Assembly (NCBI GenBank): GCA_024138015.1
Contig: JAMXBB010000007.1
Coordinates: forward strand, 64,018,122 to 64,082,121
DNA length: 64,000 nucleotides
Direction: 5' to 3'
From: Lumnitzera littorea
Taxonomy: Eukaryota > Streptophyta > Magnoliopsida > Myrtales > Combretaceae
Position 1 is the stretch's first letter. Every line of letters starts with the position of its first letter. The notes under the pieces were generated by a model. The model was not told the DNA's origin, ran no database searches, and worked only from the letters and a program-made list of their open reading frames with translations. The translations under genes and the position numbers were made by a program. This document shows, in pieces, positions 1 through 10,185 of this stretch.

Positions 1-1379
1 ATTATTGAGTAGAGCTTCTAGAAGTCAATTCTAACTAATTTTATTTCATGGCATGGAATTCAATTGCAATAGCTCATGCAAGCAAAATTCAACAAGCTAA
101 GGCATTCAAGATTGAAGGTATAACTAGTAAATTTGATGAATATTTAATGAGAAGCCAAATTTAATCAAACTATTGATAGGAAAGGATCTTATAAGCGCCC
201 ATGTCGTATATCTTCTTTGTGACAGTAGTAAAGTAGAGGACTTCAACATCAGCTACAGCTAAGAACCATCTGAGAACAGTAGCTGCATCCTAAAATTTGT
301 AGTAGACCTGATTACTCAAAACAGCAACATCAACATGCCTATTCTTCAGTTGATGAGGGAATATTGAACAATAGAAACTTTATTTTTTGTTTTATTTTAT
401 TAATTTTCTTATGTTTTGTTTAATTTCAAGACACTAAATCCCTTTGTTTTAACTCATTAGAGAAATTCTCAGGTACCAAATGTATCAAAATATGCCAATT
501 TTGTATTAGATGTCAGATTTGAATATGCTAACTGAGGTGTTTTATTTTCCTTATTATTTCAATTGTTATATATCTTAATTTATTTGCGTATTGTGATATG
601 ATATTATGTTTAATTTATTTTGGGTTTTGCATTGATGGATTTAATGCATTGATATGTTTTATAGTTTGTTTTGATATTGATATTGAGTAATTGGGTATTT
701 TGCTATTGTGTTCATCATCTAATCATATAGCGTTTGGCCATCACTTTTTAGCTAAATAGAGTTTTAGGATATTCAGAAGGATTCTGCTAACTCGTGATAA
801 ATATAGTTTGAATTTCTAAAAAGGCTCATCATAAGGATGTATGGGTTTTAATTAAATTCATGAATTTATACATTTAATGCAATTCAAAATATAGTTTAGG
901 TCATAGGAACATGTTCAAACTATATTTCTAACTAGAATAGTAATTTTAGTGTAGGCAGATTATTATTTATCTGACAATTATAGATAAATTGCCTTTACGG
1001 GTGGATTTATACTAGAGTTAGAATTTTGTTACTTTGTAAGATAGGCGTGTTCTAGTGATTTTAGTTAAATTTTGTTTAATTAATTCTAAATATCGATTCA
1101 ATACATCAAATTAATTTAAATGACAATAAATTTGCGAATCCCAATTTGATCCCTTTGCATCTCTTAGACCTAGGACCCTCATAGTATAGCTAGGACATTT
1201 AGTTTAGAGTTCACCTTGTTAATTAGTTTTTACTCTCTTTTAGTTTAATTATCGATAGCTTAATTTAGGGAAAAAACTTAAGTGATTTAGTACTTAGTAT
1301 CCAACACTCTATAGAGTACGATCTTAACTCATCATTTATACTTCTTCCGTGACTCGACACACTTATCAGTTTACGTTCA
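1..1379 (+). mobile_element. Athila-like LTR remnant (3' part)
   Basis: No coding frame is supported here. The last 150 bases have the layout typical of the 3' end of plant Athila-type LTRs: a segment like 'CTCTATAGAGTACGATC', then a pyrimidine-rich stretch, then CATGCTTTTTGTGAG, which resembles a decayed LTR end followed by the TTTTTGGCGCC primer-binding block. The AT-rich body resembles in style the Athila-like LTR at 22897-24170 read on its sense strand. The left end lies outside the window or is too decayed to place. The assignment is an inference from end structure only. Confidence 0.35.
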
Positions 1380-1394
1380 TGCTTTTTGTGAGTC
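1380..1394 (+). other. Decayed primer-binding site (Athila-like)
   Basis: GCTTTTTGTGAG resembles the Athila-type primer-binding region (TTTTTGGCGCC) after several transitions. It sits between LTR-like sequence and the start of the element A coding remnant, so no Athila gag follows. This suggests truncation of the Athila element or insertion next to element A. Confidence 0.25.
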
Positions 1395-2637
1395 AAAGTG
1401 CCACTGGGAACCTATGAAAAGGAGCAAGGATCTAAGAGGAAGATGAGCTAAATCAAATGCTTTAAATGTTAAGGGTTTGGTCCTATGTTCGCCCAATGTC
1501 TAAATAGAAAAACTATGATTATCAAGGGAGATATCCCAAAGCTTGATGTAGTAGCACTAATGAGGAGCCAAAGGGGGGAGGTTACTGTTGAGGAGATTAC
1601 TACTCAAGAGAGCGAGCTTGTTAAAGAGGATGTGTTTGCTAAAGATCTAGACAAGCTAACTTTGGTTGTTTGTATGTGATGAGTTTAGAACCCTTTAATG
1701 AAGAGGAGTAGAGAGAGAATTTGTACTACATCACTTGCAAAGTGAATGAACAAGTTTGTGCACCATAGTAGATAATGGGAGTAGCACAAATGTTACTTGC
1801 CAACCTGATTAAGAAACTCAAGTTGCTAACCATTTCACACCAGAAGCCATATAAGTTACATTGGTTAAATGAGAAGAGAGTATTATAAGTCGCTGAACAA
1901 GTGTTGTTGCCGATCTTAATTGAAAACTATTCCAGCAAAATTCTTTATGATGTGCTACCTATGTGCACATCTCATATATTGCTAGGCCAACTATGGCTTT
2001 TTAACTAAAGGCTTATGTATGATGGGTTTAAGAACACCTATGTATTTGAGAAAGATGGAGGAAAGATCACTTTGAACGCTATATCTTGAGTCAAGTTAGC
2101 AAGATGTTATCTAAACTTGCTCATAGAACCAAGAAAGCTTTGGTCCTAACATACCGACCTTCCTGTTGGTAAGGCAACTATTATAATTAAAGGAGCAAAT
2201 TAAGTTACCCTCAAAGGTTAAGGAACTACAAGAAGAATATGCTAAGTCCTGAACAACTGCCTAAGGGATTACCCCCTTTTAGAGGCATAGAGTATTATAT
2301 TGACTTAATACTTGATGTTGTCCTGTTGAACAAACCAGCTTATAGAATGAATCCTGAGTAAGTTGCAAAGCTTTAGAAGTAAGTCAATGAGCTGATAGAG
2401 AAATGATATGTGAGAGAAAGTCTTAATCCTTGTGTTGTAGCATTTTTCTAGTGCTAAAGAAGGATGGTATTTAGTGTGTGTGTGTGGATAGTAGAGTTGT
2501 CAATAAGGTTACAATCAAGTATCGATACCACTTCCTGGGGCCAAACAATATGTTAGATGAATTGAGTGGTGCGATAGATGTTCAATAAGATCGACCTAAA
2601 GTTAGGGTACCACTAGATTTGAATGAGGCAAGGGTAA
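1395..2637 (+). pseudogene. Element A gag end, protease and RT start (CRM-like gypsy)
   Basis: This is the first part of a plus-strand Ty3/gypsy polyprotein. At about 1450-1500 a gag zinc knuckle is visible: CFKC, then a stop in place of a residue, GFG, and AQC. It is followed by NRKTMIIKGDIPK, a sequence shared with elements B and D. From about 1740 the protease region is recognisable by KPYKLHWLNEKR, VAEQVLLPI and SHILLGQLWLF, although the active-site Asp block is damaged. From about 2270 the RT start is visible (LPKGLPPFRGIEYYIDL; later a KIDLKLGYH-like segment broken by a frameshift). Many TAG/TAA stops and frame changes occur. Coding is cut at 2637 by a solo LTR and resumes at 3476. It is certainly a dead copy; the CRM-like chromovirus placement is tentative. 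Confidence 0.8.
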
Positions 2638-3475
2638 TGGGAATTAAGCTATGGAACCCCTGACCCATAGCTGAGCCCAAGGACTAGAAGGGTTGGCACG
2701 ACGAATCCTCAGATTCTTACCATCCCCTATCAAGGCAAAGTACTTCCTTACCGAGTCACTTAGAATGTCATGCCGTATGATTGCCCATTATTTTGTAGTA
2801 TGTTAAGTTAATGATTACGCTTTGGTGTCAAGCCGACCTATCACTTGGCATCATCTTTGCTGAAAAGCTAAGAGATAAAGAATCTGGACTAACTAAGCTA
2901 TCCCTGCTCGGATAAGCCCATCTATCCTTACTTTTTATTCGCATCTCCTAACAACCTCGCCAATGCAGCATTGCCACGTATACAATATCATATATAGAAT
3001 CTATAGCATCAATTATTGTTTTCCTTGTATATTCATTTTAACCTTTTGTATCATGAATATTGCTTCTTTAGGAAATGTCATCATTGTCTTTTCCCCTTTG
3101 GGTAAGTTATCTTAACTTATGGGAATAAATACCCTTATATTTGTGCTGTAACAAGTAGATTACCTTTAATACACTTGAGTACTTTCTTTTTTGCATAAAC
3201 ACTATTTGTCTACTCTCAGCATCGCTCTTATCCTTTCCCTTAAGTAAGGTTAGGTGGTGAGTAACCTCATTGGATCAATTCGTATGTAATATCGAATTGT
3301 GCCGTGAGTTCTTGGAAATTCCATTAATGCGTCATATCCTCTAGAGATGTTCATAGGTTTGCTTACTATTTTCATTCTTCGCTTTCACCCTTTTGTCCTA
3401 TCCCCATTAATCCTTTTCAAGCTTTCTGCAAGCTTAGACCCATCTAGCGACCGGCCTTATCTGTTCTTGGTTACA
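2638..3475 (+). mobile_element. Solo LTR inside element A RT
   Basis: This 838-bp block begins TGGGAATTAAGC and ends CTTGGTTACA, the TG...CA form of an LTR. It interrupts RT exactly between a GYHQI-like segment and the GDE-KT segment. Its second half matches the element A LTR at about 6090-6370 and 10040-10180, including CTCTTATCC, the purine block after it, and the ATATCGA segment. It also resembles the solo LTR at 25640-26485 in length and 3' half. ATAAATACCC near 3124 is TATA-like in the plus direction. Flanking pentamers GGTAA and GTTTA agree at only three of five bases, so the target duplication is weak or decayed. No internal domain is present, so it is a solo LTR by recombination. Confidence 0.7.
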
Positions 3476-4340
3476 GTTTATAATAAAGGGGATGAATAGA
3501 AAACTACTTTTAAGATATAACATAGCCTGTACAAGTGGATGGTCATGCCTTTCAAATTATCAAAATGCCCTAAGTACATTCATGAGGCTATTGAATCATG
3601 TTTTGTAAGATCTGATTAGAGAATTTTTTGTCGTCTACTTTGATGACATCCTTGTCTATAGTATTGACTTAGCAATGCATACTGGCCATTTTAGAGCTAT
3701 TTTCAATGTCCTCTAAGCAAAGAGATTGTTTGGAAACCTAAAAAAATGCCATTTCTGCTAGGAGGAAGTGATCTTCTTAGGTTACGTGGTTAGTGGAGGA
3801 GGACTAAAGGTTAATGAAGAGAAGGTATGAGCTATTATTGAGTGGTTGACCTCAGCCTCATGTGCTGAGGTGAGGAGTTTTCATGAATTAGCATCATTTT
3901 ACAGACACTTTATCCAAGGATTCAGTACTATAGTTGTACCTCTAACTAAGCTAATGAAGAAGAATGTAGAGTTCAAGTAGTAAGAGAAAGAGGAGAGGAG
4001 TTTTGCTGAAGTAAAAGTAAGGTTGATCTCTGCCCTAATCTTGGCTTTACTTAACTTTGATAGAGTGTTTAAACTTGAATGTAACATGTTAGGTGTCAAC
4101 ATTGAAGCTATACTGATGCAAGCAAGCTAGCCTATCACTTATCACAGTAAGAAGCTCAAAGGAGGGCAATTAAGCTACTCTATTTATGCCAAGGAACTTT
4201 AGCCCTAATTCAAGCTCTTCACCTATGGTAACATTACCTTCTACCAAAAGAATTTGTCATATACATAGATCATGAGTCCTTGAGATACTTACAGAGCCAA
4301 TCAAAGCTGTCTAAAATGCTAATATAGATGTTGATGCTCT
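3476..4340 (+). pseudogene. Element A RT palm and RNase H
   Basis: The interrupted polyprotein continues here. GDE, a stop, KTTFK, then KWMVMPF are the RT fingers/palm. After a frameshift near 3630 comes VVYFDDILVYS, with an intact catalytic FDD, followed by KRLFGNLKKCHFC and EEVIFLGYVVS. The connection and RNase H segment follow: SFHELASFYRHFI, TIVVPLTKLM, then LECNMLGVNIEAIL. YHSKKLKGGQLSYSIYAKEL is the RNase H core, and SLRYLQSQSKLSKM is at the end, before the tether to integrase. At least three frame changes and several stops are present. These blocks belong to Ty3/gypsy Pol; the copy is inactive. Confidence 0.85.
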
Positions 4341-5760
4341 ATTAAGAAGACATGTTCTTCTCATTGAGTTGTAGACTAAACTGTTATGGTTTGCAAGCAT
4401 TAAAGAACAATATCAAAATGATTCTCATTTTAGCCCTATATATAAGCATTGTGGAGAAGTACCATGTGGAGGATGGTTATCTATTCAAGAGTGGCAAATT
4501 GTATGTTTCGACCTGCTCGATAAGAGAACTGTTGGTAAGGGAAGGCTGCAAAAGAGGACTTTTTAGGCATTTTGGAGAACAAAGGACATATGAGCTACTA
4601 AATGGCAGGTTCTTTTGGCCTAAGATGAAACATGACGTACATCGAGTGATTGAGGGATACGCTATCTATAAGAAGGCAAAAAGCTGAGCAAAATAAGGGA
4701 AGGCAATGCCTCTGCCTATTCTAACTAAACCATAGGCCGATTTGAGTATAGATTTTATCCTTAGACTACCTCGAATTGCCTAAGGCAAAGATTCTTTAAT
4801 GATTGTCGTGGATCGGTTCAACAAAATGGCATATTTTATGCCCTGCACCAAAACTAATGATGCTTTAGCTATTGCTTTTTTGTTTTTGTAGGAAGTAGTT
4901 TGCTTACATGGAGTACCAAGGAGTGTAGTGTCAAAGAAAGACCCAAACTTTCTAATCCATTTCTAGAGAACCCTCTGGTGTTAGATGGGAACCAAATTGC
5001 TGTTCAATACCTCTTGCCATCCCCAAACTGATGGCTAAACAAAGGTGTTCAACTGCACCCTAGGATTACTACTCCAAGCTATAATGGGAAAAAAACTTAG
5101 CCAATTGGGACATCTACCTACCTGTCTTACAACAAGACAAAACATGTTACCATTAGACATGCCCCATTTGAGGTCATATATGGTTTCAACCCTAAACTAT
5201 GCTTTGATTACACCCCTATGCTACCCATTGACCAAGAAGATGTTAAAGCAGTGACAATAATCCATCCAGTAGATTTACTAAGGAGTTGCCCAACAATTTG
5301 ACCTAGCCGTTAGTAAACTAAGAGAGAAAGGTAATGGAAGGAAGACCAAGCAATTTCAACCTGATTACTAAGTATAGCTACACTTGAGTAAAGAAAGGTT
5401 TCCTAATAAGAGGAAGAACAAGTTATCTGCTGGAGCTAAACACCCCTTTAGAATACTCTAGAAAATCAATGACAATGCAAACCAACTAAAGCTACTAGAA
5501 GATTTTGGAGTGTTAGACATGTTTAATGTTGCCGACCTTAGCCCTTACCAACCCAAAGAGAACTTTGATGAAGACTAGCCAGATTTGATCCCAAATCCCA
5601 ATCAACCTAGTAAGGATGATAGGAGACAAACTACCAGACCCTTAAACTAAGCTCGAGCTTGAGCCTGAAGGCCAGAAAGCGTGGCCAAGTGAGTTTTATC
5701 TTTATGCCTTACTACTAAGGAGTCTGAGCTATTGTAGTCTACTGACTTAATGCCTTGGCC
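4341..5760 (+). pseudogene. Element A integrase
   Basis: The longest open piece (4352-4687, 111 codons) holds the N-terminal zinc-binding domain: RHFGEQRTYELLNG, FFWPKMKHDVHR, with the first zinc Cys replaced (EGYAIYKKAK). The DDE core follows in pieces: ADLSIDFILRLPR, MIVVDRFNKMAYF, CLHGVPRSVVS, then a segment ending NTSCHPQTDG. At 5395-5575 the C-terminal GPY/F-like domain is visible: LSKERFPNKRKNKL, KINDNANQLKL, MFNVADLSPYQ. Arg-rich codons continue to about 5760, as in CRM-like polyprotein ends. Stops such as DG followed by TAA break the core. The element's 3' LTR follows directly. Confidence 0.8.
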
Positions 5761-6370
5761 AAGCCGAACTCTCTTATACTTATCGATAGTCTCCAACTAC
5801 CAACTAAAGATACATTCAAACAACAATTCGGCCCATTTGACCATCTGTTCAACCGACTTGAATATGAGCTATTGTAATAAATACATTTGAGCTAAATTCA
5901 TCTTTAAAGAGTCATCTACTCAGCTTGGCTTGGCATCAACACTTAGCAACACCAACGCTAACCATATAGTTTATCCTCTTTTTAATAGGTGCATAACCAT
6001 CAATCAATCGCTATGTATCCAAGGACCCCCTGTAATAAAATCCTCCATATAAGATTCCCCTTTTGTTGTAATTTCAATTATAACCTTTATCATTACTTGT
6101 ACATTACTTATTTTAGACATTACCATTTTTCTCTTTTCCATTTTAGACAAGATGTCCTAACTTTTCAAGTATAAATACCCATTGTACATGTAGCCACAAA
6201 TCATCTTACTTTTTGATATTGTATATATACTTCTCCTTTTGTGAGTATTGTTCTCCATTACTTACTTCACTCTTATCCTAACCCCTTAAGCAAGGCTAGC
6301 TAGTGGGTACCCTCATTAGACGAACTCGTACTTCATATCGAGTTAAGTTGTGAGTCATCGATAGTTCCTT
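5761..6370 (+). mobile_element. Element A 3' LTR, left part
   Basis: This sequence follows the A integrase and aligns by eye with the second half of the solo LTR at 2638-3475: CTCTTATCC, then CCTTAAGCAAGGCTAG, GTGGGTACCCTCATT and CATATCGAGT. TATAAATA at 6170-6177 is a plausible TATA box on the plus strand. The 5' boundary is not clear because the first half has diverged; I place it by analogy. The LTR stops at 6370, where the giant solo LTR is inserted, and continues at 10040. The left target-duplication copy TCCTT is its last five bases. Confidence 0.6.
6366..6370. repeat. Target-site duplication TCCTT (left)
   Basis: TCCTT occurs immediately before the TG of the giant LTR and again at 10035-10039 directly after its terminal ACA. 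A five-base duplication is the expected size for Ty3/gypsy integration. Host sequence on both sides is element A LTR. Confidence 0.85.
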
Positions 6371-8329
6371 TGTCAGGACCCTAAAGGGGGCCTAGTAGGA
6401 TTACCTAAAATTTTTATAACATGTGTGCACCCATGATATGAAAACCGTCTTGCAAGTCAGAGATTGCAAGACTCTAAATAATAAATCGCTAAGATTAATG
6501 ATTTTCAAGTAATTAATTTATTGTACATGACATAATATATAATTATAAATAATTATGGATATTCGATATCCCACAGTTCCTCAGAACCGCAGAGAATCGG
6601 TATCCCCTACCAAATAATAAGACAGGATTACCAACATTATAGTAAGATTTAATAAATAAATATTTTCTACAAAGGATGTCTATGTATCATCTAAAAAGTA
6701 CTCAGCTGCGTCTAATACTAATGTACATATCTTCATCTCGCCCTCAGCACTCGGACATATCCCAATCCCATCGTATGTAAACCTGCAAAAGAAACTAAGG
6801 GGGAATGAGCATAAAGCAGCTCAGTGAGTTCATTCCTCACCACCACCGGTCAGGCAAGTTTTCACACATTATTATCACACATGCAAGCAAGCTATCTACA
6901 TACATAATGAATGCAAGCATGATGAATGCAAACAACACATCCATAGGAGTCCGGAACTATGGAAGGTGTAGAATTACGTCTTCCATACTTCGATTATCCC
7001 CTGTACTTACCCGTACAGGGCACCTCAGCTTACCCGCAGAGGCTACCTAGGGGTACCACCCTACTAGGCAAAACTCGACTATTACCCTAGCCGAGAAAAG
7101 AATTTCAATCCAAATAGGGGGAGTCCGAACTAGGACTATCCACCCTCCAAGGCCACTCGGGCACAAACATGCGAGTTCTCTCGTAACCAAAAATAACCAA
7201 GGCCTTTCAGGCACAATAAAGCGAGTCCTCTCGCTATTAAGTGGAGAACCCATGCTAGCTTTGCCTTAACATTAAAAATACTATTTATGGCTCCACAAGC
7301 CCTTACAGTGATCATACGAAAATTTGTTTAAGGTTAGAAAAGCTTTTGCCAAAAATACTTTTCTTAAGATTTTTGCAAGGCTAGTACTCTCCATTCATAC
7401 CTTTACCAAGTCATAGACATGCGACGAGTAGAACTGGTTATTTGGGTCAGACATTTATATTTATCAACTTAAAAAGGTGATCACACAAATGATGGCATAC
7501 AAACAGAACAGTCATTCAAACATTCAAGTAATAGCAAACAACAAGACATCATACAAATAACACGCACAAGCAAGTAGCAGGTCATCAGAATTCCCTCACC
7601 TGAATTATTGCTCATTCTCCAAGCCTTTAGGGTTTCCAAGACTCGATATCGAATGCCTAAATCAAAATGGTAAACCTTATAAGTGTTCTGAGAATTCAGA
7701 CCCCTTAGTCAACTAAAAGTCTATTGTAGTTTATCTAGTTTCCTCCAATATAACCCGAGTATAGTATGTATAGGGTTACCATACTCCATGAGATTAATAG
7801 TAGCTATTTTCTTATATTAGTAAGGTATGAGGCTTCCTTTATGTATTTTGTAATTTTTTTGTTCTGATTCCGATATTTGCGAACTTATAGTCGTTTTTCA
7901 TCGTTTTCGGACGCACGTTCACACGGTAATGTCCGTTTTGGACGTTAAGACCCGTGTTTTATGATATGGGCTAAATTTATTGAAATTTTATCTTATTCAA
8001 GTTTAATTACTCTTATTATTTATGTTTATGCCCTAGTTTAGGATTTAATGATTGAATTAGCTATTTGATTCTTACACTTAGAAAATTTTACATTAGTGCT
8101 ACTAATTTACATACTTGATTAAGTTTAATTCAATCTAGGAAGTGTATTAAGGTTTAAGGGATTTTCGACCTCTAAATACATGTATATATCTATATGATGT
8201 GCTTATGTAATCTTATTATTTCTTTTATTATAAATCTACGCTTACATCATCACTTATGTAATCAATTGATGATGTCATGGCTTATGTAATGTTTTGATGA
8301 TGTCATGGCTCATGTAATCCATTTATTAC

Positions 8330-8545
8330 ATGTAATTATATATGTAATCAAGTACTTATACATATACATATGTTTTATACCTACCTACACTCATAACATA
8401 CTAATATGTATACTTATGTACTTATACTTTATACATACATATACTTATACATCTACATATACTTATACCGTATTTATACATGTATTCCTACTCATATACC
8501 TATACAGTCATATACGTATTTTTATACAAAAATTCGTATGTCTAA
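8330..8545. repeat. TATAC-rich degenerate microsatellite
   Basis: The stretch consists of imperfect alternations of ATAC, TATAC and ACATATAC units. The two open frames across it (8305-8571 and 8406-8615) are artefacts of this composition, giving Tyr/Thr/Ile-rich peptides. The same structure is present in the other giant LTR copy at about 50480-50740, so it was part of the ancestral LTR. Confidence 0.7.
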
Positions 8546-9167
8546 TATTTTCCTTAAGAAAAGCTTCCTAATTCCATTCTTTTATGTTCTTAAGTATGTG
8601 ATTAGTGTAGTATAAGTATGTATGGTTAGGTTTTGTTGTAATTTAGGTTATGTACATGGAAAATACTCATGTACCATGCTTCTTATGCTTCCCTTCTTTT
8701 CGGTTTACCTCATGTACATATTCTTTGTGCACATATTCATGTTTTCCTTTCTTCTTTTTCATAATTCCTAGATTTCTACACTTAAAGAGGAGAACTTTGT
8801 GCTCTTTTCTTCAAGACAACACTAAACACATAATTACTTATCTAATCTATCTAATTAACTAACTAATGAATGAGATAAAACAAGATAAGTAACTTAGATA
8901 CATACCTTTAATTGTGTTGGAGTTATGGAGACAAAAATGAAATTGTGAAGGTAAAAGAGGAAAAAGATGCTCACGGCAATGGAAGGGAATTTTTGTTTGA
9001 TTTCTTTTGTTTTGTTTTCATTATGGAAGAAGGCAAATGGTGGGACCTAGAGGGGAGAAATTGTGGACGGCAATTGAAGAGAGAAGGAGGAGAAAAAAAA
9101 TCAAAAAGGAAGAAAAGAAAAGCCATCATTAAGTAACAGATATTTTCTTTATCTCTTTAGTCTTTTG

Positions 9168-9234
9168 TTGACTTTTTCAAAGTGTTGACTTGGTCAACAT
9201 TTTGACCTTGGTCAACAAGTGTTGATTTGGTCAA
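9168..9234 (-). promoter_or_regulatory. W-box cluster in giant LTR copy 1
   Basis: Six TTGACY cores occur in 67 bases: plus-strand TTGACT at 9168 and 9185, TTGACC at 9202, and reverse copies GGTCAA at 9192, 9210 and 9229. Several are paired head to head, for example TTGACTTGGTCAA. TTGAC(C/T) is the known binding core of plant WRKY factors. The matching place in the other LTR copy also carries a cluster (49681-49713), so conservation supports a regulatory role in the LTR U3. Binding itself is inference. Confidence 0.55.
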
Positions 9235-9280
9235 CTCTGCTTAAGCTTATGTAATTTTGTGTACATAATGTAAAGATTAA

Positions 9281-9306
9281 GGGAAATTAAGGGAAATTAA
9301 GGGAAA
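9281..9306. repeat. Short tandem repeat GGGAAATTAA
   Basis: Two perfect 10-base units and a partial third lie inside the giant LTR. The equivalent site in the second copy has only a single diverged unit, so the expansion happened after the copies separated. Confidence 0.7.
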
Positions 9307-9773
9307 AAATGAAGGAAATGAGAGGAAATGAGGTATTTGATGAATTGATTAGTAAGAGTAGATGATGAGATCTTACTTTGAGTATTTATAACCTATAAAC
9401 ATCATTTGGTAAACTACTTAGTGTAATTAAGATGAAAAATGTCATTTAGGGTATTAAGGTTTACTAAATTTAACCTAATCTCCAACTATACCCTTAACTC
9501 TAAGTGAGACTATCCTAATCATATACTTAAGACATGAATGTAATCTATGATTCATTATCTTAGTTTCTAAGAGATCATTTAAGCATTCTAAATGTTTATG
9601 CATGATTAAGGGTCATCTCTAACCTTTTACTAATGATTTGGCAAAATATAAGCATTATATTATCAATTAAGGTTTTAGGGTATATCATGGTGAATTAGTA
9701 CTTTTATATCCTTAAAGTTATGGTTTTAGGGTTCTTATTACTTTAAGGCACCATCTCTAATGTTTTTACACAT

Positions 9774-9829
9774 TTAGGGTTTTATATATTCTTACGCGAT
9801 TAAATTTTTTTATTGTCATCTTAGGGTTT
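9774..9829 (-). promoter_or_regulatory. Pair of telo-box motifs in giant LTR copy 1
   Basis: TTAGGGTTT occurs exactly at 9774-9782 and 9821-9829, which is AAACCCTAA on the LTR sense strand. The second LTR copy has AAACCCTAA at 49128-49136 and 49242-49250. Telo-boxes are known plant promoter motifs. With only two per copy in AT-rich DNA, chance is possible. Confidence 0.35.
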
Positions 9830-10034
9830 TGATAAGGTTCGAGGTTTTAGGGTCTTCGTATGCGGTTAAGGGTTCAATTGATGATTTAAGGTTCTTCGTA
9901 TCCACTTTAGGTTTTGGATTGAGATTTTTTTTTTTATTGGTTTTAATTCTCACTGGCTCTTTTGAGTTCGGGAAATTATCTGCAGTTTGGACATATGTTC
10001 ATATACTTAGAAAGCTAAATTCACGGGGTTTACA

Positions 10035-10039
10035 TCCTT
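10035..10039. repeat. Target-site duplication TCCTT (right)
   Basis: This is the right copy of the duplication that flanks the giant solo LTR 6371-10034. Confidence 0.85.
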
Positions 10040-10185
10040 GGTACGTCATGTCCTTGGAGCAAATTGAGGGTCTACTTGTTTTACTTTTCATTATTGTTCA
10101 CATACATTCTCAACCTTCTTTTCATGCTTTCTACAAACCTAAACCTACCCTTACAACCAACCTGAACAATCCTTAGACTAGTTCA
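10040..10185 (+). mobile_element. Element A 3' LTR, right part
   Basis: After the giant LTR the element A LTR resumes. GTACGTCATGTCCT, CTACTTGTTTTACTTTTCA and CATGCTTTCTACAA line up with 3332-3440 of the solo LTR at 2638-3475 (GCGTCATATCCT, TTGCTTACTATTTTCA, CAAGCTTTCTGCAA). The exact end is not clear; about 10180 is expected from the solo LTR length. The open frame crossing 9829-10176 runs through the junction and is not a gene. Confidence 0.55.

Larger units (their letters stand above)
6371..10034 (-). mobile_element. Giant solo LTR, copy 1 (Tekay/Del-like)
   Basis: This 3664-bp block runs from TGTCAGGACCC to GGGTTTACA and is flanked by a perfect TCCTT duplication inside the element A LTR. 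It has no gag or pol. Nearly its whole length matches, in reverse complement, the block at 48876-52643, with the same order of landmarks: the GCTCAGTGAG segment near 6820, the GTTTTCGGACG segment near 7900, the TATAC-rich stretch, the GTTGAC cluster and the AGGGTTTAC end. I read the minus strand as sense, because in that direction the W-box cluster precedes a TATA-like site and the GCTCATT...TTTCTT...CAG-type segment comes near the 3' end, as in Tekay/Del LTRs. The lineage is inferred; the solo-LTR status is well supported. Confidence 0.85.

Noticed and set aside
8305..8615. Two overlapping plus-strand frames of 88 and 69 codons
   Set aside because: They lie in the TATAC-rich repeat of the giant LTR; the peptides are simple Tyr/Thr/Ile repeats and the second LTR copy does not keep the frame.
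9640..9840. Possible telomeric repeat remnant (several AGGGTTT words)
   Set aside because: The words are irregularly spaced, not in tandem, and lie inside the giant LTR; only telo-box-like motifs are supported.
9829..10176. A 115-codon plus-strand frame
   Set aside because: It runs across the giant LTR end, the target duplication and into the element A LTR, so it cannot be an ancestral gene.
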